DNA of 7,840 nt from contig CAAFFR010000017.1 in NCBI GenBank assembly GCA_900762245.1, positions 1 through 7,840 of the forward strand, given 5' to 3'. Below are positions 1 to 5,987 of this stretch, piece after piece. The number at the start of each line of letters is the position of its first letter. Position 1 is the first letter of the stretch. The stretch comes from an uncultured Oscillospiraceae bacterium (GTDB lineage Bacteria; Bacillota_A; Clostridia; Oscillospirales; Oscillospiraceae). The notes beneath the pieces are model-generated. The model was not told the origin of the DNA. It saw only the letters and a program-made list of their open reading frames with translations, and ran no database searches. The translations under genes were made by a program, and so were the position numbers.

Positions 1-244
1 GGTCAATCATGGCCCCCTCTGCGGTGTAGGGCTGATACTGGAAGCCCCGGACATTTTCTAGAATGTCCCGGGCCATTTGCGGCGTGCCCCACGGGTTGGT
101 GATCCGCAGCACCCGGCCGGTGTCGTTGCCGGCTGTGTACTCAATCTCATCGGACACGGTGATAATGACCTTAGAATAGCCGTCAAACTGCGGTGCGGAG
201 GTGAACCGCCGCATGCTGCGGCCCAGATAAGTTCTGTCAGACAA
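1..244 (-). CDS. Baseplate/hub tail protein, N-terminal 81 residues (3' end outside window)
   Basis: The frame is open from a TTG at 244-242 to the left edge. It starts (M)SDRTYLGRSMRRFTSAPQF and continues DGYSKVIITVSDEIEYTAG, then VLRITNPWGTPQMARDILENV and GFQYQPYTAEGAMID. 'NPWGT..MA..IL..v.GF.YQPY.A.GA..D' is a pattern seen in hub/baseplate proteins of Clostridia prophages, in the domain that follows the gp27-like part. It overlaps the preceding gene by 8 nt in the +1 frame and uses that gene's C-terminal codons as its ribosome binding site, so it is probably translated by coupling. An ATG-started shorter form (near 211) is possible but lacks a Shine-Dalgarno. Whether it is a separate subunit or the second half of a split hub cannot be decided from this window. 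Confidence 0.72.
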   Translation of the reverse strand, partial: MSDRTYLGRSMRRFTSAPQFDGYSKVIITVSDEIEYTAGNDTGRVLRITNPWGTPQMARDILENVRGFQYQPYTAEGAMID

Positions 245-1034
245 GGATTCTGTCACCTCCAAACGTAATTGCAAAGCCTGCCGGATCAATCAGATACCGG
301 GTTTCCTTTGGAATGCCGTACAGGGTAATCAGCCGCAGCTCTCCCAGATCCGACATGACGAAGCAGCCCGCATACATGGCGGAGATATAGCCCAGGGTAT
401 CCCGGCAGGAATACCCGGCTGGGTAGTTGATCCGATACCCCCGGTTGATAATGGGCACCGTCCGGGCATCCACGGATACACCCAGGAAGGCGGCGATTTC
501 CCGGACAACGTCAATGTCCCGGGCGGGCCAGGAGAGCGTGGAAGAGGGGTAGTCCTGTTCGGCCTTGAGCATGTCGTCGTAGCCATGGATCTGGATTTTT
601 TCGATGCTGGAGCCGTCCTCCACCTTTTCCCTGGTATCAATGTAGAAAACGCCTTTCTGGATCCACTCGGAATGGCGGTGCCCGTCTGTAAGCCGGGTAT
701 AGGGAGAAATACGCGCCATTTCCGGGATGTCTCCCAGGGGTTTCAGCATCTTCACATCGATCTCTGCGGAAACACAGCTGCCAACATTGGGAGATTCTTC
801 TCCAAAAACGGAAGGCGTTGTGCTGACAGACATCAGCAGCGACTCGTCATAGCCTCCATCGCCGCCGGTGGCACCCACCAGAATGGACACGCCGCCGAAG
901 GTGATGGAGTCGCCGTATCTGTCGATCAGGACACCGGTTTCACCGATGGCAAGACTGGTTTCAAATTTAACCTCCGGTGCGCCTCCCATATATTCTGCAA
1001 AGAGTTCTTTATAGAGGGTAGATGTCTCGTGCAT
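237..1034 (-). CDS. Baseplate / tail hub-like protein
   Basis: A 265-residue protein from the ATG at 1034, four nt after the upstream stop; an in-frame TTG at 1049 lacks a ribosome binding site. The body contains GSCVSAEIDVKMLKPLGDIPEMARI, SEWIQKGVFYIDTREKVEDG and IQIHGYDDMLKAEQDYPSSTL. It continues with VREIAAFLGVSVDARTVPI and CRDTLGYISAMYAGCFVMSDLGELRLI. The 'f.Idtr........i.l.g.D.m...e..Y.......' followed by '...iA...G......' and 'tcRd.L..ia...g.f......G.l.' layout is that of gp27/gpD-like tail hub proteins, which form the ring under the tape measure. An 18-residue element LID..G..ITFGG..ILV occurs near the N-terminus and again as the last 18 residues. The stop is followed at once by the next ORF, so this may be the first part of a larger hub that is fused in relatives. 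Confidence 0.7.
   Translation of the reverse strand: MHETSTLYKELFAEYMGGAPEVKFETSLAIGETGVLIDRYGDSITFGGVSILVGATGGDGGYDESLLMSVSTTPSVFGEESPNVGSCVSAEIDVKMLKPLGDIPEMARISPYTRLTDGHRHSEWIQKGVFYIDTREKVEDGSSIEKIQIHGYDDMLKAEQDYPSSTLSWPARDIDVVREIAAFLGVSVDARTVPIINRGYRINYPAGYSCRDTLGYISAMYAGCFVMSDLGELRLITLYGIPKETRYLIDPAGFAITFGGDRILV
240..293 (-). repeat. C-terminal copy of 18-residue element LID..G..ITFGG..ILV
   Basis: Encodes LIDPAGFAITFGGDRILV, the last 18 residues of the hub-like protein. The codons for Gly-Gly-Asp (GGA GGT GAC) double as the Shine-Dalgarno of the following gene. Confidence 0.75.
253..260 (-). promoter_or_regulatory. Ribosome binding site for the TTG-started tail gene
   Basis: The minus strand reads GGAGGTGA, then CAGAATCC, then TTG at 244-242. 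Spacing is 8 nt from the end of GGAGGTGA (11 nt from GGAGG), slightly long but workable. It is the only good site near the start of the last gene and supports the TTG over the next in-frame ATG, near 211, which has no such site. Confidence 0.65.
876..929 (-). repeat. N-terminal copy of 18-residue element LID..G..ITFGG..ILV
   Basis: Encodes LIDRYGDSITFGGVSILV in the hub-like protein. Twelve of 18 residues are identical to the copy that ends the same protein (240-293). The nucleotide copies are well diverged: the Gly pair is GGC GGC here and GGA GGT in the other copy. The similarity is therefore held at protein level and is not a recent duplication. Confidence 0.75.
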
Positions 1035-1038
1035 AGGC

Positions 1039-1422
1039 TCACTTCTCAATCAGGGGGAATTTGATACCGTCCCACCACTCTGTGCCGTCCGGCTTCCGGA
1101 ACAGGTATTCAGCGGGTACATTGTTGGAATACATCTGTACGTTCTCACGGATGCCCACACGGGGGTCGTTGTATGTAACCGTTACAAATTCCGGGTAAAT
1201 GGCGTTTAAGAGTTTCTTGGTTTCCGCCCCGGTGAGGGGGCGGCAAGCCAGAGTAAGTTCCATTTTGACGGCCCGCCGGTCCCGGTGCATGTCCATGTCC
1301 ATGGTTACGCGTCCGGCATTCTCACCGTCAATGTCGTTTCGTTTGACGGCATAACCGCCGCTGGCCTTCAGGTAGCCGGTGAAATCAACGCCGTCGATAA
1401 TCAAGAGTTTATTGGTGGCCAT
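1039..1422 (-). CDS. Small tail-tip protein, DUF6711-like
   Basis: A 127-residue beta-rich protein beginning MATNKLLIIDGVDFTGYLK, with GRVTMDMDMHRDRRAVKMELTLACRPLT, then TKKLLNAIYPEFVTVTYNDPRVGI, and ending GIKFPLIEK. The layout 'l.InG.d.......v......d...Grm.....a.r..i.l.w..l...e...ll.ai....f..vtY.Dp' resembles the small prophage tail protein group (DUF6711-like) coded just after the tape measure in Clostridia and streptococcal phages. A role at the distal end of the tail tube is inferred from position. AAGGAGG four nt before GACTATG sets the start, and the upstream stop TAA overlaps this site. I am sure it is a tail gene, less sure of the family. Confidence 0.65.
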   Translation of the reverse strand: MATNKLLIIDGVDFTGYLKASGGYAVKRNDIDGENAGRVTMDMDMHRDRRAVKMELTLACRPLTGAETKKLLNAIYPEFVTVTYNDPRVGIRENVQMYSNNVPAEYLFRKPDGTEWWDGIKFPLIEK

Positions 1423-1431
1423 AGTCCCTCC

Positions 1432-3573
1432 TTAGAAGCTGGTAGTTCCGGCTCTGGAGCTTCGGCGCAGACGCTTGATAAAGTAGGAAGCAATTTTCTC
1501 ACCGTCCAGAATTACGTTGATAGTAGCGTTTACGTCGCTGCCGCTATCCACACTGAGGCTCTGGGCGATCCGGTTGGCCAGAACGTCCATCCAGCCGGTG
1601 TTGGTGTCCAGAGGCAGGATGGCTTCCCGGCCCCGCTCACCGCCGCCCAACAGCGTGGAACCCATGCGCCCGAAGATCTGGGCACCGTCCAGAATGCCGC
1701 CCTTAGCGAACCACTGAACGCTCAGGCGCGGGAAGGCAGAAACGCCAAAGAACTGAGCCAGAACATTGTCCACAGGGTCCCAGTCCACCTGCAAATGAGG
1801 CAGGCGCAGATGAGGCAAGCGCCACTCGAAGGAGAATGCTTCTCTGAGCGTAGAGGCTGTGGTACGTACGCGATTTCTCAACTCGTCAAGCTTTTCCTGG
1901 ATCCATACCAGACCGCTGGTGAACCCGTTGCCAAGGCCGCTCATGCAATCTTCTCCGATAGCGGCGAAGACGGTGCTTGGACTGTGGATACCCAGCAGAT
2001 TCTTTACATAGTTGACAATGGGATCGGTGATCTTCTCCTTGATCCACTGGCCTGCGTTGGTCATTGCCTGGGCACAGCCATCAAAGAAACCGGCAATACT
2101 GAATTTACCATGCTCACGGAAATAATCTGCAATTCCGGTAAACATAGGCGCCAGAACTCTGGTAAACAGGCCAGTTGTGAGATTGCCAAGAAGACCTAGC
2201 GTCAATCCGCCAATGTACACAACAGCACCTTGCCAGCCCTCATTTTGATAGGCGGTCTTCAGTTCCTCCCATTTGGGGCCCATGAAACCGATAACGGCAT
2301 CCATGGCACCGCCCAGATAAATACCTATAGTACGGGAGAAGGATTCGATTGCTCCTGTTCCCATAAAACTATCAAAGTTCTCCCGAAGTTTTGTGCCGAC
2401 GCCGCGCCAATCAAAATTCATACCTTCGGCACCCAGCCAATCAAGGCCGGTCTGAAGAGCCATGCCAATCTTTCCTCCGATATTGGCGGCTTGGAATTCG
2501 GGGCTATTGAACAGATCCGTAAAAGACGCTTTAAAGCGTTCCATCCAGGCGGGAGTCTTTGCGACAATCTCCTCCAGGGCAGAGCCTGCGCCACCACCGC
2601 CGCCAGCAGCACCGGAATCCTTTTGTCCATCGACCTTGTTGATCTGATCGAAGCTCATGAGTTGCCGGTTCAGCTCTTTCTGGGCTTTTGCCGCGCCGCC
2701 CGTGGCAGCTGCCAGTTTATTGGCGCCGGTGGTCGCTGCAGTCCATCCGGTTCCAAACAGTGCTCCCATCAGCTGGCCGATGGCGTTGCTGACACCAACC
2801 ACATAGGGCAGCACATAGCTCAGCGCGCCGGATACAAGGCGGATAGCAGGTGCCAGGGTCTGGCCAAAAGCATAGGAAAGGCCGTTGATCTGGGCCTGTA
2901 GCTGGGCATCCTGGCTGGTGTAGGAATAAATAATGGTTCGCAGCTCACCAAATGTGCCGCGAAGAAGCCGGAGGCCGAATCTGGCAACAGACATATTGCG
3001 GATTGTACGAACCATCCGCTCCAAACGACCGTTGCTGCTGACCGCACTGTCACCGATCCTGCGCACAAAACCAGGTATCAGGTTCAGCCTTCGGCCCGAT
3101 TGGAACAGGTCACGCAGAGACCGGGAGGACTTGGAAACAGGTGCTTCCGCCTGCCTGGCTTCATCGCCAAGCGCATCCGCCGCCCCGGCTGCTTCCCGTT
3201 CTGCCTCAGCAGTACGGTACAGACTTTGGGTATATTCGTTGATGTCATATTCCAGCTCTTTAATCCGCTCGGACACCTGACCGAACTGGTAATCATCGAA
3301 TCCCGCACCTGCCAGCTGATCCCGGTAGGATCTGAGCGTACCCAGCTGGCTTTTTGCTGCGTCAATATTTCCTGCATTGATGGAGCCAACGCCAGTTGCT
3401 GCGCCGCTCCATCCCATGATTTTGGCAACCTCTGCACCAAGGTTAAGGCCGGTAACGCTGAATCCTTTTTTAATTCGCTTTCCGGCACTTTCCGCAGAAG
3501 CTCCCGCCTGCTGCATTTTCTTCTGAAAATCCGATGCGTCAACACCCAGTCGGACAATCATATTTTTAGGCAT
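1432..3573 (-). CDS. Tail tape measure protein
   Basis: A 713-residue protein, the longest in the window, and complete. The N-terminus MIVRLGVDASDFQKKMQQA is the usual tape-measure opening, followed by helical coiled-coil-like stretches to ~235 (DINEYTQSLYRTAEAEREAA). A hydrophobic, probably membrane-active segment spans ~238-275. Then come LMSFDQINKV (305-314), common in Firmicute tape measures, and a Gly-rich hinge (321-330). A second hydrophobic region lies at ~449-480. LLGIHSPSTVFAAIGEDCMSG (526-546) is the C-terminal 'GI.SPS.VF..IG' motif. RLPHLRLPHLQVDW (585-598) contains a short tandem repeat, and WFAKGGIL plus GGGERGREAILPL (643-655) close the protein. At about 0.15 nm per residue the tail would be roughly 107 nm long. 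The start is set by GGAGGTGAGTCAATG. The hydrophobic segments may help DNA entry through the host membrane. Confidence 0.95.
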   Translation of the reverse strand: MPKNMIVRLGVDASDFQKKMQQAGASAESAGKRIKKGFSVTGLNLGAEVAKIMGWSGAATGVGSINAGNIDAAKSQLGTLRSYRDQLAGAGFDDYQFGQVSERIKELEYDINEYTQSLYRTAEAEREAAGAADALGDEARQAEAPVSKSSRSLRDLFQSGRRLNLIPGFVRRIGDSAVSSNGRLERMVRTIRNMSVARFGLRLLRGTFGELRTIIYSYTSQDAQLQAQINGLSYAFGQTLAPAIRLVSGALSYVLPYVVGVSNAIGQLMGALFGTGWTAATTGANKLAAATGGAAKAQKELNRQLMSFDQINKVDGQKDSGAAGGGGGAGSALEEIVAKTPAWMERFKASFTDLFNSPEFQAANIGGKIGMALQTGLDWLGAEGMNFDWRGVGTKLRENFDSFMGTGAIESFSRTIGIYLGGAMDAVIGFMGPKWEELKTAYQNEGWQGAVVYIGGLTLGLLGNLTTGLFTRVLAPMFTGIADYFREHGKFSIAGFFDGCAQAMTNAGQWIKEKITDPIVNYVKNLLGIHSPSTVFAAIGEDCMSGLGNGFTSGLVWIQEKLDELRNRVRTTASTLREAFSFEWRLPHLRLPHLQVDWDPVDNVLAQFFGVSAFPRLSVQWFAKGGILDGAQIFGRMGSTLLGGGERGREAILPLDTNTGWMDVLANRIAQSLSVDSGSDVNATINVILDGEKIASYFIKRLRRSSRAGTTSF
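1793..1822 (-). repeat. Two 15-bp tandem copies in the tape measure gene
   Basis: Plus-strand AAATGAGGCAGGCGC is followed directly by AGATGAGGCAAGCGC, with 13 of 15 bases identical. They encode the repeated peptide LRLPH-LRLPH near residue 590 of the tape measure protein. Short repeats of the 'LPH.' type occur in other Firmicute tape measures. Confidence 0.8.
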
Positions 3574-3577
3574 TGAC

Positions 3578-3958
3578 TCACCTCCAGTACGTTACGGCAT
3601 AAGAAAGGCTCTTCCGGTGGGCTTCCAGGGACAGGTCAAAACCGTCCGGATTTCCCGGAGATACCTCCGCTGAAAAAATATAAACATCTCCAGAATCGAT
3701 ATTTGTTTTACTGAGCTGTGCCGTCATTGCTGTTGCCAGCTGACACAGCGCGTCATTATCATCGCCGATGAGATCCAGCCGGTACATGTCGCGGTAAAAC
3801 ACCGGATCTCCATTTAAGTCCCGCTGGATGCTGCCGGAAATACGGGAATACAGGCAGAAAGGCGGCTCCACATCACCGACGGGAGCGGCAGCGGGATAGA
3901 ACTGCCCGTTCAGACCGGGAATTGTGTCCAATTCGGACACCAGAAATTCTTCGATCAT
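3578..3958 (-). CDS. Probable tail terminator / tail completion protein
   Basis: A 126-residue protein beginning MIEEFLVSELDTIPGLNGQFYPAAAPVG, with FCLYSRISGSIQRDLNGDPVFYRDMYRLDLIGDD in the middle and SLEAHRKSLSYAVTYWR at the end. The order 'short N-terminal helix, P.g.v.P..AP.g...P...y, RD..Y..dl.' and a C-terminal strand matches the lambda gpU / HK97 gp10-neighbour / DUF3168-like terminators, which stop tube growth and join tail to head. The gene follows the gp10-like gene with a 4-nt ATGA overlap and directly precedes the tape measure. That is unusual, because the tube gene would normally lie between them. Its last codons (TGG AGG TGA) form the ribosome binding site of the tape measure gene. 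The family call comes from pattern and position. Confidence 0.72.
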   Translation of the reverse strand: MIEEFLVSELDTIPGLNGQFYPAAAPVGDVEPPFCLYSRISGSIQRDLNGDPVFYRDMYRLDLIGDDNDALCQLATAMTAQLSKTNIDSGDVYIFSAEVSPGNPDGFDLSLEAHRKSLSYAVTYWR

Positions 3959-4431
3959 CTGCCCACCACCTTATCCACCAGATCTTCCACTTCGGACACA
4001 AAGGCCGGGATGTATTCCACGAAGGTGTCGGCCATGAAATATTTTCCAGGAACCCGGTTGTGTAGGGCATCAGATCCATAAGCAAGCTCCTGTTTTAGGG
4101 TCAGGGTAGTCCTCCGGGCAATTCTGAAGCCGTACTCCTGAGATGCCGGGTAATAATACCGCTTTCCGTTTTTCGCATACTTCACGAAAACATCGTTCAT
4201 ATCGGCATCCATGTAGACCTGCCGGACGATTTTGCCGGGGTAGGCTGAGTTCTCTTCCCAGGGAGAAGGGATAATGCCGGAGATCAGATCGCCGGTTTTC
4301 TTCGGTGCTCTGGTGCGGATCCGCGCTGCCAGATCCATGGAAGCCGTCTGTACAATCTTCTGAATCTGGGAGATTTCTCCACGGACATCTGCCAAATCCG
4401 CGTCGGACAGTACAATGCAGTTCACTTTCAT
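3955..4431 (-). CDS. HK97 gp10-like neck/tail-completion protein
   Basis: A 158-residue protein with the hallmarks of the HK97-gp10-like family. These are an N-terminal helical region, AARIRTRAPKKTGDLISGI ('A....aP..TG.L..si'), a beta-rich middle with VKYAKNGKRYYYPASQEYGF ('yp..vEyG'), and VPGKYFMADTF ('.pg.pFm..a') before a C-terminal helix. Members act at the head-tail interface and are usually encoded between the head-closure and tail-terminator genes, as here. The start is set by AAGGAGGTCACATAATG. The ATG overlaps the upstream TAA by one base, and the 3' end overlaps the next gene by 4 nt (ATGA), indicating translational coupling across this trio. The YYYP motif and C-terminal motif are intact, so the gene looks functional. 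Confidence 0.88.
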   Translation of the reverse strand: MKVNCIVLSDADLADVRGEISQIQKIVQTASMDLAARIRTRAPKKTGDLISGIIPSPWEENSAYPGKIVRQVYMDADMNDVFVKYAKNGKRYYYPASQEYGFRIARRTTLTLKQELAYGSDALHNRVPGKYFMADTFVEYIPAFVSEVEDLVDKVVGR

Positions 4432-4754
4432 TATGTGACCTCCTTTGCCAGCAAGGTCATACCGCCCCGGGCGGTTTTCCAGTCCACCGGCTCGCCGGTC
4501 AGGAAGAACTCCCGATCCTTCCAGGAGATCCGCATGTTTGCATCAATGTCGCTGCGCTTACGGACATTAAACCGGTAGACGGTTTCGTAATAAATGGCAC
4601 CGCTGTCCAGGGTTACAGTACTCTGGGTGCACTTGACCTCAGCCCATACCGAAAAGGCCGGAACATAGGTGCCTTTCTTTTTCTGGTTCGTCGCGGATTT
4701 CTCCGGAACGAACTTCAGAAGTGTAATTCGCTCATTGAGCCTCCCTGCTTCCAT
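4431..4754 (-). CDS. Head-tail joining / head closure protein (SPP1 gp16-like)
   Basis: A 107-residue protein beginning MEAGRLNERITLLKF, the N-terminal hallmark of the Phage_H_T_join/head-closure family ('gkl..RItl'). It continues with VWAEVKC, then IYYETVYRFNVRKRSDI and MRISWKDREFFLTGEPVDW, the 'R....i....ri.~.g..y.I......~.' beta-rich core. These proteins form the ring that plugs the connector after DNA packaging and receives the tail. The start at 4754 is chosen for its 11-base Shine-Dalgarno; an in-frame ATG at 4778 would add eight residues but lacks such a site. It overlaps the chaperone extension by 23 nt, and its TAA shares one base with the next gene's ATG (TAATG), so the two are probably translationally coupled. 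Confidence 0.85.
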   Translation of the reverse strand: MEAGRLNERITLLKFVPEKSATNQKKKGTYVPAFSVWAEVKCTQSTVTLDSGAIYYETVYRFNVRKRSDIDANMRISWKDREFFLTGEPVDWKTARGGMTLLAKEVT

Positions 4755-5055
4755 TGGGATCACCTCCACACCAGGCAAGGCAGCTTGCGTAAATTTGTTC
4801 GTCGGTCATTTCTTCCCGCTGGATCCAGCCGGGGAAGGCTTGCCAGGGTTCCGGTTTGACACCGCCCAGAGTCATAGATGCAATGCACTGGGCCAGATTA
4901 TAGCCCCAGTAGCTCTGTACCTCCATGCGCTGGTGGAATATCTCGGCATATTCCACCAGCTCCCCCGGAGTCAAATCCCAGGCTTGCAGCATGTCACAGC
5001 CTGCCATACAGGCTTCCCGTACAAGCTCCCTCAGCTCTTCCTCAGCGGTCAGGTA
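4732..5055 (-). CDS. Tail assembly chaperone -1-frame extension (T part of a G-T fusion)
   Basis: This frame is -1 relative to the chaperone and is open from the heptamer to a TGA at 4734-4732. A -1 slip at AAACCCT would continue the zero-frame protein ...DSENP as YLTAEEELRELVREAC and then 91 more residues, giving a 259-residue fusion. The extension includes WDLTPGELVEYAEIFHQR, typical of the second chaperone reading frame of Firmicute siphophages ('LTP.E..E....y..R'), then WGYNLAQCIASMTLGG. In lambda the T part contacts the tail tube protein while G binds the tape measure. Separate initiation at ATG 5007 (91 aa) is possible, but only a weak GGGA lies near that ATG. The 3' end overlaps the next gene by 23 nt and carries that gene's ribosome binding site. 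Frameshifting is inferred, not shown. Confidence 0.68.
   Translation of the reverse strand, partial: YLTAEEELRELVREACMAGCDMLQAWDLTPGELVEYAEIFHQRMEVQSYWGYNLAQCIASMTLGGVKPEPWQAFPGWIQREEMTDEQIYASCLAWCGGDPNGSREAQ
4757..4767 (-). promoter_or_regulatory. Full-length Shine-Dalgarno that sets the head-closure gene start
   Basis: The minus strand reads GGAGGTGATCC, complementary over 11 bases to the 3' end of bacterial 16S rRNA (GGATCACCTCC). There are 8 nt from GGAGG to the ATG at 4754. This is why the ATG at 4754 is preferred over the in-frame ATG at 4778. The site also encodes Gly-Gly-Asp-Pro of the upstream chaperone extension. Confidence 0.9.
4929..4960 (-). repeat. Perfect 13-bp inverted repeat (hairpin) inside the chaperone extension
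   Basis: On the plus strand GCTGGTGGAATAT (4929-4941) is followed by a six-base loop (CTCGGC) and then its exact reverse complement (4948-4960). On the mRNA it covers codons for LVEYAEIFHQ. No U-run follows, so it does not look like an intrinsic terminator. It starts about 95 nt after the frameshift site, too far for a standard stimulator, and 46 nt after the internal ATG at 5007. Its function is unknown. Confidence 0.85.
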
Positions 5056-5510
5056 GGGTTTTCGGAATCGGCCTCAGCTGCGGGTTCCGCGCTCTGGGAA
5101 GCAGCGGGAAGGTTGGACATATCGCCGGACAGCACAGCAATGGCAGCGTTATACAGCTTTTCATTTCCGGTTCTGATGGCGGCCACAACCTTGGCAGCGT
5201 CCACCTTGGTCATGATTCCGGCCTCTTCCGCCAGCTGGACAATCAGTTCCTTCACGCCCAGAGGGCCATACTGGGCATCTGCCAGCATGTCGATCAGCTC
5301 ATAGCCGTCGATGTTTTCGTTGGGATTGCCCTTATAATTCAGGGCTGCATCAAACAGAGCCGCCTGATTGGATACATCGTCCAGGGCGTCCATGACGGAA
5401 AAGAGGACATTACCACCGGAACCAATGGAAGCGGCGTATTCCGCCAGTTTGGAAGCACTGAGCCGCAGGTACACGGCCTTATCGTCCAGAACGAGTTTTC
5501 TAGCTTTCAT
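5049..5510 (-). CDS. Tail assembly chaperone, zero-frame product (lambda gpG-like role)
   Basis: A 153-residue, mainly helical protein directly after the tube gene, of the size and placement of siphovirus tail assembly chaperones. It starts MKARKLVLDDKAVYLRLS, contains 'Y.LIDMLADAQYGPLGVKELI' and a helix DAAKVVAAIRTGNEKLYNAAI. It ends in an Ala/Glu/Ser-rich, probably disordered tail (PAASQSAEPAAEADSENPT). In lambda and many Firmicute siphophages such a protein and its frameshifted longer form bind the tape measure before tube polymerisation. Here a heptamer three codons before the stop, and a -1 frame that stays open through another 107 codons, support the same arrangement. The start is set by AAGGAGG seven nt upstream of ATG. 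I did not recognise the sequence itself beyond this context; the call rests on position, size and overlap structure. Confidence 0.75.
   Translation of the reverse strand: MKARKLVLDDKAVYLRLSASKLAEYAASIGSGGNVLFSVMDALDDVSNQAALFDAALNYKGNPNENIDGYELIDMLADAQYGPLGVKELIVQLAEEAGIMTKVDAAKVVAAIRTGNEKLYNAAIAVLSGDMSNLPAASQSAEPAAEADSENPT
5055..5061 (-). promoter_or_regulatory. Candidate -1 ribosomal frameshift heptamer A AAC CCT
   Basis: On the minus strand the zero-frame codons GAA AAC CCT ACC TGA end the chaperone. The seven bases AAACCCT fit the X XXY YYZ pattern exactly in the right phase, so tRNAs on AAC and CCT could re-pair with AAA and CCC. The new frame continues as TAC CTG ACC. A GAGG resembling a Shine-Dalgarno stimulator lies 10 nt upstream. 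No strong stem lies immediately downstream, only a 4-5 bp AGCT hairpin. YYY = CCC is less common than AAA or GGG, so efficiency is uncertain. Confidence 0.6.
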
Positions 5511-5522
5511 GGGGCATCCTCC

Positions 5523-5975
5523 TTAGGTCTTGACCGTGTCGGTCATTTCTGCCTTGCCGTTGGGCTTCATGGACATGGTGAAGGCGATACCGGAGGTGGT
5601 GGAAATCTCGCCCATGGGCTGGTACTTGGTCAGCACGCCAGTGACAATCATGTCCTGGCCGATGGCGGGAGGCAGCTGTACCTTGACGTAGCACTTTTCG
5701 CCGGAGTAGAAGCAATCTTCCAGATCGGCGCGGCCTGCGTCGTCTTTGACGAAGTAGCCCTCGATGGTCATTTCGTCGGCCTCGATGAAGTCGCCCAGGT
5801 ATTCCTTAAACTGGTGGTTGGTCTCGTAACTGTTCATGTCTGTGACTTCGATGGTGCCGCGGGACATGGAGGGCGGGGTAATTTTGGAAACGGAGGCAAA
5901 TTCCTTCCAGGTAGACTTATCCTTGGAGAAAAAGGCCTTGGTACCGGAGCCGGTGGTTTTCTTGGGAAGTGCCAT
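5523..5975 (-). CDS. Major tail tube protein
   Basis: A 150-residue protein with the signature of the lambda gpV/TTP family. The N-terminal beta strands include FASVSKITPPSMSRGTIEV, then TDMNSYETNHQFKEYLGDFIEADEMTIEGYF, the usual 'T....s....ey..G..d..e.t.e..f' element. PPAIGQDMIVTGVLTKYQP and FTMSMKPNGKAEM close the beta sandwich. In the family the protein polymerises as hexameric rings around the tape measure to form the non-contractile tail tube. There is no C-terminal Ig-like domain. AAAGGAGG lies seven nt before the ATG, and the gap to the upstream connector is 12 nt. Its position is odd: it sits directly after the connector gene, ahead of the head-closure, gp10-like and terminator genes that normally come first. 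Confidence 0.88.
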   Translation of the reverse strand: MALPKKTTGSGTKAFFSKDKSTWKEFASVSKITPPSMSRGTIEVTDMNSYETNHQFKEYLGDFIEADEMTIEGYFVKDDAGRADLEDCFYSGEKCYVKVQLPPAIGQDMIVTGVLTKYQPMGEISTTSGIAFTMSMKPNGKAEMTDTVKT

Positions 5976-5987
5976 TTTGTTCCTCCT

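Noticed and set aside
46..72. Imperfect hairpin (7 bp, one bulge, 3 bp) around the TCTAGA site in the last tail gene.
   Set aside because: It is weak, imperfect and within coding sequence, and is compatible with chance.
237..260. RF2 (prfB)-like +1 frameshift site, because GGAGGT, CTT and TGAC occur together.
   Set aside because: The codon before the stop is GTC, not CTT, and cannot re-pair in the +1 frame, and the Shine-Dalgarno is too far from the stop. A TTG restart explains the overlap better.
237..1049. TTG at 1049 as the hub-like protein start.
   Set aside because: It has no ribosome binding site and lies inside the upstream gene; the ATG at 1034, just after the upstream stop, is simpler.
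1285..2199. A 304-codon plus-strand open frame opposite the tape measure gene.
   Set aside because: It is antisense to conserved tape measure motifs and has no protein features of its own.
2526..2539. 14-base palindrome ACGCTTTAAAGCGT in the tape measure gene.
   Set aside because: About one such palindrome in two windows of this size is expected by chance, and it sits inside coding sequence with no associated signal.
4431..4778. ATG at 4778 as the head-closure start.
   Set aside because: It would place the 11-base Shine-Dalgarno inside the gene; the ATG at 4754 has ideal spacing and gives the family's typical N-terminus.
4929..4960. Intrinsic terminator at the 13-bp hairpin.
   Set aside because: No U-run follows on the minus strand (the sequence continues GCATGGAGG), and essential genes lie downstream in the same operon.
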